The translations under genes and the position numbers were made by a program. Shown piece by piece: positions 40,620-45,750 of a stretch of 45,750 bases of DNA (position 1 is the stretch's first letter; every line of letters begins with the position of its first letter). The notes beneath the pieces are model-generated. The model searched no databases, was not told where the DNA came from, and saw nothing but the letters and a program-made list of their open reading frames with translations. The stretch comes from Caldisericota bacterium (GTDB taxonomy: Bacteria; Caldisericota; Caldisericia; Caldisericales; Caldisericaceae): positions 1 to 45,750 of the forward strand of contig JAYELD010000039.1 in NCBI GenBank assembly GCA_034717215.1, given 5' to 3'.

Positions 40620-42683
40620 CTATTTGTCGATATTAAATGTAGGGATATCTTTGCTTTCAACGTTTTTAGTTTCTTTTCTTCCGGCAATACTAACAAGCTC
40701 TTCATCACAGTATGGGCAATATTTCCATTCACCTTTAATATATCCGTGTTTAGGACAAATGCTAAATGTCGGCGTAATTGTAATGTATGGAATCTTATAG
40801 TTTGTAAGTATTTTCTTAAAGAAAATTTTAGCTTCCTCCCCGTAATTCAGTGATTCGCCTAAAAAAAAGTGTACGACAGTTCCACCGGTATAGAGTAACT
40901 GTATTTCTTCTTGTTTTTCTGCTACTTCAAACGGATCGTCTGTATAATTCACAGGTAGTTGTGTTGAATTGGTATAAAATGGTTCTGCATTACCTTCTTG
41001 TACCTCTTTTTCATTTGCAACGATGATGTCGGGATATTTCTCCTTATCCTTTACCGCAAGGGAATACGAAGTTGACTCTGCTGGTGTTGCCTCAAGATTA
41101 TACATATGGCCTGTTTCATCCTGAAATTCTTCCAGCTTATTACGCATAAAATTCATTGTCTTAATTGTAAAAGCAATGCCTTCTTCGCTCCCTATGTCTT
41201 TTCCTATAAAATTAAGTAATGCCTCGTTCATTCCAATAAGCCCAATAGTGGAAAAATGATTATCCCAATAGTGTCCTGTAACTTTCTTTATAGATTCAAG
41301 ATATACGCGTGAGTACGGATAAAGTCCGTTTTCTGTAAATTCCTCAATTGTTTTTCTTTTTACTTCAAATCCATCTCTTGCGGCATCCATAATTTCAGCA
41401 AGAGATAAGAAAAATTCTTCCTCATTTCTTGATAAATAACCAATTCGTGCCATGTTAATTGTAATTACGCCAATACTTCCTGTAAGTGGATTTGCACCAA
41501 ACAATCCTCCGCCTTTTTTTCTCAACTGTTTTACATCAAGCTTAAGCCGACAACACATACTCCTTGCATCTTCTGGCTTTAAATCAGAATTAATAAAATT
41601 AGCACCATATGGTATACCATATTTAGCAGTTGCCTCCCACATTGGTGTAAGTTCGGGATTGTCCCAATCAAAATCATTTGTAAAATTAATTGTAGGTATC
41701 GGGAATGTAAAAACTCTATGATTCCCATCTCCTTCAATCATTGTCTCCCAGAAAGCTTTGTTAATCATATAAATTTCTTTTTGGAATTCTCCATATCTTT
41801 TATCCTGTTCTTTCCCGCCAATAACTACTTTTTTATTCACTAACAGAACGTGGGGGTGGATATCGAGAGTAATGTTAGAAAATGGTGATTGTCCTCCAGT
41901 CCTTGTTGTTTGAGACATATTAAAGACAAATTCCTGTATTTGCTGCTTCACTTCCTTTTGAGTGAGATGGTCATAATAAACAAATGGAGCAAGAAGTGTG
42001 TCAAAAGAGTTTAAGGCGACAGCTCCTGCAACCTCATTTTGAAGAGTGAAAAGAAAGTTTACAATCTGTCCGAGTATAGAAGAAAAATGTTTTGCTGGCT
42101 TTGAATATGGTTTCCCGGGAACACCCCCAAATCCTCTCTTTATTAAATCTTCAAGGTCCCAACCGACACAATAGCTTCCAAAGAAAGAGAGATTGTGTAT
42201 GTGCACTGCACCATTCCTGTGCAAGTTTGCAATTTTTTGCGGATAAACTTTACTAAGCCAGTATTCAGCTTCTGCTTTTCCAGCCAAAAATGATTTTAAT
42301 CCCTGTACAGAATAACCAATATTTGCGTTTTCATGAACTTCCCATGTGCCTTGCTGAAGATACTTTTCAACTGATGCAGGGGTGATATAATTTTTAATTG
42401 CACGCAGCTGCCTTCTATTTTCCCGATATAAAATATACGCCTTTGCAGTTTTGTAATACCCCCTTCTCATCAACACTTCTTCAACTTTATCCTGTATTTG
42501 TTCTATTCGGATTGGCTCTTCCCCACTCTCATAGATTATTTCAGTAATCACAATATGGGCAAGAAGTTTTACGTCATCTCCAGTTAACTCTCCTGTAGAT
42601 TGTCCAGCTCTTTGTATAGCATCGACAATTTTTTCCCTCTTAAAGCTAACTATTCTGCCGTCTCTTTTTAACACTTTATTCAT
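40620..42683 (-). CDS. nrdD: Anaerobic ribonucleoside-triphosphate reductase, catalytic chain without glycyl-radical end
   Basis: A 687-residue class III reductase making deoxynucleotides under anoxic conditions. An N-terminal ATP-cone (about 1-90, KRDGRIVSFKREKI) gives allosteric control. The barrel contains SMCCRLKLD and GANPLTGSIGVITINMARIG. The C-terminus has the CPKHG and CPYC zinc site, then ends after about 20 residues (FNIDK) with no glycyl-radical motif. That motif is in the next ORF. ATG 42683 is preferred for spacing from AAAGGAG; 42704 is an alternative. Confidence 0.93.
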   Translation of the reverse strand: MNKVLKRDGRIVSFKREKIVDAIQRAGQSTGELTGDDVKLLAHIVITEIIYESGEEPIRIEQIQDKVEEVLMRRGYYKTAKAYILYRENRRQLRAIKNYITPASVEKYLQQGTWEVHENANIGYSVQGLKSFLAGKAEAEYWLSKVYPQKIANLHRNGAVHIHNLSFFGSYCVGWDLEDLIKRGFGGVPGKPYSKPAKHFSSILGQIVNFLFTLQNEVAGAVALNSFDTLLAPFVYYDHLTQKEVKQQIQEFVFNMSQTTRTGGQSPFSNITLDIHPHVLLVNKKVVIGGKEQDKRYGEFQKEIYMINKAFWETMIEGDGNHRVFTFPIPTINFTNDFDWDNPELTPMWEATAKYGIPYGANFINSDLKPEDARSMCCRLKLDVKQLRKKGGGLFGANPLTGSIGVITINMARIGYLSRNEEEFFLSLAEIMDAARDGFEVKRKTIEEFTENGLYPYSRVYLESIKKVTGHYWDNHFSTIGLIGMNEALLNFIGKDIGSEEGIAFTIKTMNFMRNKLEEFQDETGHMYNLEATPAESTSYSLAVKDKEKYPDIIVANEKEVQEGNAEPFYTNSTQLPVNYTDDPFEVAEKQEEIQLLYTGGTVVHFFLGESLNYGEEAKIFFKKILTNYKIPYITITPTFSICPKHGYIKGEWKYCPYCDEELVSIAGRKETKNVESKDIPTFNIDK

Positions 42684-42726
42684 GAAATTTTTCTCCTTTC
42701 CCATGTGTATGTTACCTTGTAAAAAA

Positions 42727-42755
42727 AGTATAAATCAAATTTCAATATGTGTCAA
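42727..42755 (-). promoter_or_regulatory. Promoter of nrdD
   Basis: On the minus strand, TTGACA (42750-42755) and TATACT (42727-42732) are exactly 17 bases apart, 40-45 bases before the start codon. This is one of the best promoters in the window. Confidence 0.75.
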
Positions 42756-42805
42756 ACCCTACAACAATAAATTTAAAGCGCAACACCTATTTTAAAAATA
42801 CAAGC

Positions 42806-42823
42806 TGTGGATAATGTGTATAA
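42806..42823 (-). promoter_or_regulatory. Abutting DnaA-box pair upstream of nrdD
   Basis: On the minus strand, TTATACACA (42815-42823) and TTATCCACA (42806-42814) abut, about 50 bases upstream of the nrdD -35. The 25 bases 42806-42830 match 25896-25920 in the origin-like cluster at 22 positions. DnaA control of ribonucleotide reductase genes is known in other bacteria, so DnaA is the likely ligand. Confidence 0.55.
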
Positions 42824-42854
42824 CTTTTAATTATGAGGAGTAACAAGAACTGTT

Positions 42855-43697
42855 TCATATTTTTTCATAAAGCACCGTGCTTATATCAGGAATAGAACGA
42901 TTCTTTAAAAAATCTTCACTTCCACTTATAGCAGCTTCAAAGCTGGTACCTTTTTTTTCATAAAAGATACCAATTGGAATTTTATCACCGCATTCCAGTG
43001 ATTTACTCAGAGCTGTTGCAAAATTGTCTGGAACATAATTCGTTTCCTCCAACTTGTACACACGCTCTCTATAATACGCATAGGTATCATTAAATGTTGT
43101 GCAGGGCTGGATCACATCAACAATAGAAAATCCTTTGTGCATAATCGCCCTCTCAAAAAGATGTTCAAGGTGTCCCGGCTCTCCAGAAAACCCCCTTGCT
43201 ACAAATGTAGCTCGCGAGACAATCATAAGGCTTATCGGGTTAATTGGATTCTCTACATTGCCAAACGGCGTCGACCTCCCCTTAAATCCTCTTGGTGATG
43301 TCGGGGTAAATTGCCCTGTAGTAAGCCCATATACACTGTTATCATGCACAATCATAGTGATATCTGTATTTCTCCGCGCTGCATGTACAATATGATTCAT
43401 ACCTTCCGCATATACATCTCCGTCTCCCGCAAAACCTACTACTATTAAACTAGAGTTAGCAATTTTCATTCCTGTTGCAAGCGGAGGTACTCGCCCGTGC
43501 AACGGATGGAAAGAATTTAAATCATAGTAATTTGTAATGTACCCGTGACAACCTATGCCAGAAATTAGAACAATGTTTTCTTTTTGGAGTTTGCCCTTTT
43601 CAATATTTTTCTCAATAACTTTTTTGAACGCCGAATATATTGCATAGTTCCCACATCCTGGACACCATTGAATTTTTTTTGTTGTACCTATGTTCAT
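42855..43697 (-). CDS. korB: 2-oxoacid:ferredoxin oxidoreductase subunit beta
   Basis: A 280-residue thiamine-diphosphate subunit. Cysteines in WCPGCGNY (12, 15) and GIGCHG bind the iron-sulfur cluster, and GDGDVYAEGMNHIVHAARRN with the following HDNSVYGLTTGQ binds the cofactor. It is closer to the 2-oxoglutarate (KorB) than to the pyruvate type by eye. ATG 43697 overlaps the alpha subunit stop, with GAGGAGG upstream. Confidence 0.93.
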   Translation of the reverse strand: MNIGTTKKIQWCPGCGNYAIYSAFKKVIEKNIEKGKLQKENIVLISGIGCHGYITNYYDLNSFHPLHGRVPPLATGMKIANSSLIVVGFAGDGDVYAEGMNHIVHAARRNTDITMIVHDNSVYGLTTGQFTPTSPRGFKGRSTPFGNVENPINPISLMIVSRATFVARGFSGEPGHLEHLFERAIMHKGFSIVDVIQPCTTFNDTYAYYRERVYKLEETNYVPDNFATALSKSLECGDKIPIGIFYEKKGTSFEAAISGSEDFLKNRSIPDISTVLYEKI

Positions 43698-45346
43698 TTC
43701 AATACCTCCTCTATTTTCCTGCGGAGCTCAAATGAATCAAATGGTCTTCCATCATAACGAAGAATTTTATTTTTCATTTCAATGCCTGTTTTTTCTTTAA
43801 CAAGCCTTGCAAGCTGGGCGGTAGAGTTTTGCTCAACATCTATAATATTTGTTACTGTATCAAAAACATTTTTACACTTTTCAGATGAAAATGGGTCAGC
43901 TACGACGATCTGCATATATTTTACTGGCAAATCTTGAATTGCTTCAAGGATAGCTCCTTTTGGAGAGCCAAATGAGACAATAAGATTTTTTGCTTCAACG
44001 TTCCCATACATATTAATTGTATGTTCAGAAAGAAAATCACGGTTTATCGTATCCTGCTTTTTCATCCTCTTCTCCTTCATTTTTATCACATTATGGGGCA
44101 AGCCGGATGAATACCCTTCTTCAGTGTGTTCAGTAGAATTTGTATGGTTAACAACTCCTTTTGTGCCAGGGGTTGCAAAAGGGGAAATACCATCATCTGT
44201 ATCAAAATACCGTTTGTATTCAACGTCTCCTTGAAAATATTTTACAGGTAATTTAAACTGTTTATCAAAAGATATATTTACAGTTTTACTACTCTCTGAA
44301 ATATGTTTGTCAGAAAGAATAAAAACAGGCGTTTGATACCACCAAGCATACTGAAAAGCTTTTACTGAAAGTTCAAAACACTCATCAATGCTACCAGGAG
44401 CAAGTACAATACGGGGAAACTCTCCGTGTCCCGTATATAATACCTCGTTTAAGTCACTCTGCTCAGTATATGTAGGCACGCCTGTAGTAGGCCCTGCGCG
44501 CTGAGAATCAAGTATCACCACTGGAATTTCTGTCCCACCCGCAAGGCTTATCGCCTCGCTCATTAAATCAATGCCAGGTCCGGATGTTCCAACCATAGCA
44601 GGTACGCCGGCATAAGCTGCACCTATAGCCATCATAATTGCAGAAATTTCATCTTCAGTATGAACAGCAGCAATATGTAACCTTTTTGATTCTCTTGCAA
44701 GAAAATGTAAAACAGAGCTCGCAGGTGTAATTGGGTACGCCGCATAAATTTTCATGCCGCCATATACAGCTCCTAATGCAATTAGTTCGTTTCCTGAAAC
44801 AATCGGATAGGGAGACTTAACTCCGCATGATAAAGATATTTTAGGAAAATTTTTCTCTTTTGCTAAATTAAAACCGTATTGTGCAAGCTCGATATTTTTC
44901 TGTCCTTTTCCTTTAAATTCAGATTTAAGCACTTTTTCTACAAGCGAAAATGGAATATTTGTAATATAGCTAATTATGCCAAGCACTATTGATGGCTTCA
45001 TCACAGGAATACCTTTATGCCCTTTCAAGATTTTGTTGAACGGAACATTTAATCCGTCTTCTCCATCAAGAACAACAATTCCGTTTTCTTTTAATTTACC
45101 CTTATACCGTTCATAGACATCCTGGTGGAAAGAAAATATAATATCCTCGCTCCTAGATTGTGAGAAAACTTCCTGTTGAGAGGCATGCACTTCACTGTAA
45201 TCCTGCCCCCCTCGAATCGTCGAGACATAATCATCCATAATAAAAATATGGTATCCATATAGATTTAGTAGCTTTCCTATGGTAAGTGCGCCACGTTTGA
45301 TACCTTCACCAGCTTGTCCACCGAGAAAAATCGATATTTCTCCCAT
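43694..45346 (-). CDS. korA: 2-oxoacid:ferredoxin oxidoreductase subunit alpha, gamma-alpha fusion
   Basis: A 550-residue chain. The gamma domain comes first (GGQAGEGI, 9-16), then the alpha domain with YPITPASSVLHFLARE, AVHTEDEISAIMMAIGAAYAG and TSGPGIDLMSE. This gamma-alpha fusion is typical of KorA-type enzymes that decarboxylate 2-oxoglutarate or related acids and reduce ferredoxin. No ferredoxin-like delta subunit is encoded here. ATG 45346 is set by AAAGGAGGAG. Confidence 0.93.
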   Translation of the reverse strand: MGEISIFLGGQAGEGIKRGALTIGKLLNLYGYHIFIMDDYVSTIRGGQDYSEVHASQQEVFSQSRSEDIIFSFHQDVYERYKGKLKENGIVVLDGEDGLNVPFNKILKGHKGIPVMKPSIVLGIISYITNIPFSLVEKVLKSEFKGKGQKNIELAQYGFNLAKEKNFPKISLSCGVKSPYPIVSGNELIALGAVYGGMKIYAAYPITPASSVLHFLARESKRLHIAAVHTEDEISAIMMAIGAAYAGVPAMVGTSGPGIDLMSEAISLAGGTEIPVVILDSQRAGPTTGVPTYTEQSDLNEVLYTGHGEFPRIVLAPGSIDECFELSVKAFQYAWWYQTPVFILSDKHISESSKTVNISFDKQFKLPVKYFQGDVEYKRYFDTDDGISPFATPGTKGVVNHTNSTEHTEEGYSSGLPHNVIKMKEKRMKKQDTINRDFLSEHTINMYGNVEAKNLIVSFGSPKGAILEAIQDLPVKYMQIVVADPFSSEKCKNVFDTVTNIIDVEQNSTAQLARLVKEKTGIEMKNKILRYDGRPFDSFELRRKIEEVLK

Positions 45347-45421
45347 ATACTCCTCCTTTATCATCTTACATAGTATACTAAAAGAAAATTAACAGGCAAG
45401 AAAAAATTCTAAAAATTATAT

Positions 45422-45449
45422 TTGAATAACATAAAAATAATGTTATAAT
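45422..45449 (+). promoter_or_regulatory. Promoter of the secreted protein at the window end
   Basis: TTGAAT (45422-45427) and TATAAT (45444-45449) are 16 bases apart, about 47 bases before the start codon. Confidence 0.6.
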
Positions 45450-45495
45450 TTAGCATAATTTTTTTACAAGGGGAATTATAAAAAGGAGGGACATC

Positions 45496-45750
45496 ATGAA
45501 AAAATTTTTTGCAGTAATGCTTGCTATCTTGTTAATAACTTCATTTATTGGGGTAAAAACTTCATCGGCTATCTCGACTTCAATTCCTATACCAGCAAAC
45601 TTTGCCGCTTATTCATCCGGAACAAATATTTACCTAAGGTGGGACTATTCTTATTCGGGAATTTGGCCATTAAAATTTCTTATTGAGGAATACAACTATA
45701 GCACTCACGCATGGGATTATAAAGGATCCGTTACATATCCTACAAAAAAG
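45496..45750 (+). CDS. Secreted protein with fibronectin type III-like start (partial)
   Basis: The 85 visible codons begin with a classical signal peptide (MKKFFAVMLAILLITSF, likely cut after SSA near 24). They continue PIPANFAAYSSGTNIYLRW, the opening strands of a fibronectin type III-like domain. The gene runs off the window. AAAAGGAGGG lies 6 bases before ATG 45496. Confidence 0.75.
   Translation, partial: MKKFFAVMLAILLITSFIGVKTSSAISTSIPIPANFAAYSSGTNIYLRWDYSYSGIWPLKFLIEEYNYSTHAWDYKGSVTYPTKK

Noticed and set aside
1-45750. CRISPR arrays, rRNA and tRNA genes, transposases, integron integrase
   Set aside because: None were seen on either strand by reading; no regularly spaced direct repeats or catalytic motifs were found.

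Overview
This is an AT-rich bacterial chromosome segment, roughly one third G+C by eye, with short intergenic gaps and strong GGAGG-type ribosome binding sites. The gene set points to an anaerobe: a two-subunit 2-oxoacid:ferredoxin oxidoreductase, a class III (glycyl radical) ribonucleotide reductase, ThyX instead of ThyA, an old-yellow-enzyme reductase and a Y-family polymerase. A module of DUF1659, DUF2922, YvrJ and an amidase with an S-layer homology domain is otherwise typical of Firmicutes-like anaerobes. I cannot name the species. A deep-branching anaerobic, possibly thermophilic lineage such as Caldisericota or a clostridial relative is a guess, not a result.

Layout. 1-5.6 kb: Na/Pi cotransporter (partial) behind a tiny coupled leader ORF, thiamine pyrophosphokinase, a small membrane protein, then transaldolase-family aldolase plus a long transketolase (non-oxidative pentose phosphate pathway) closed by a clear terminator. 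5.8-7.3 kb: PAS-PAS-GGDEF diguanylate cyclase. 7.3-11.2 kb: six short minus-strand genes (TrmO, DUF3795, ICMT-like, a cysteine-rich membrane protein, a small membrane protein, a flavin reductase). An integron attC-like recombination site lies between two of them, and weaker candidates lie at other gene ends. 11.2-13.7 kb: two tiny ORFs, gene-tail relics, an inverted-repeat element and a membrane-anchored HtrA-like protease. 13.7-15.4 kb: old yellow enzyme and an anchored secreted protein. 15.4-19.4 kb: accessory region with a broken zinc-ribbon gene, amidase-SLH, YvrJ, holin-like protein, DUF2922, DUF1659, ankyrin protein, a broken S24 repressor and degenerate palindromic repeats.

19.4-25.7 kb: BioY, a class V aminotransferase with a DUF2148 protein, a PspC/LiaI-like envelope-stress operon, then M50 protease-trpS-scpA-scpB. 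25.7-26.1 kb: a gene-free stretch dense in DnaA-box matches, a candidate replication origin or DnaA-binding locus. 26.1-28.4 kb: a ytr-like operon whose GntR regulator is split at an A7 run, with a UPF0145 protein, ABC ATPase and permease. 28.5-30.7 kb: a membrane-protein gene interrupted by one in-frame TAG, a lipoprotein and a class II aldolase. 30.9-33.6 kb: dcd-thyX, a membrane protein and DegV. 33.7-38.7 kb: mnmG (apparently leaderless) divergent from a small membrane protein, then 2-hydroxyacid dehydrogenase-accD-accA and a fragment of a second dehydrogenase copy. 38.7-45.7 kb: dinB, OsmC, a class III ribonucleotide reductase split into a catalytic chain and a separate 63-residue glycyl-radical protein, korB-korA and the start of a secreted fibronectin-like protein.

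Themes. Nucleotide supply is concentrated here (dcd, thyX, nrdD), and nrdD has an abutting DnaA-box pair upstream that closely matches part of the 25.9 kb cluster. The most unusual items are the attC-like cassette region, the split glycyl-radical reductase, the split regulator at a slippery run, and single in-frame stops in otherwise intact frames. No integron integrase, transposase, CRISPR array, tRNA or rRNA was seen.
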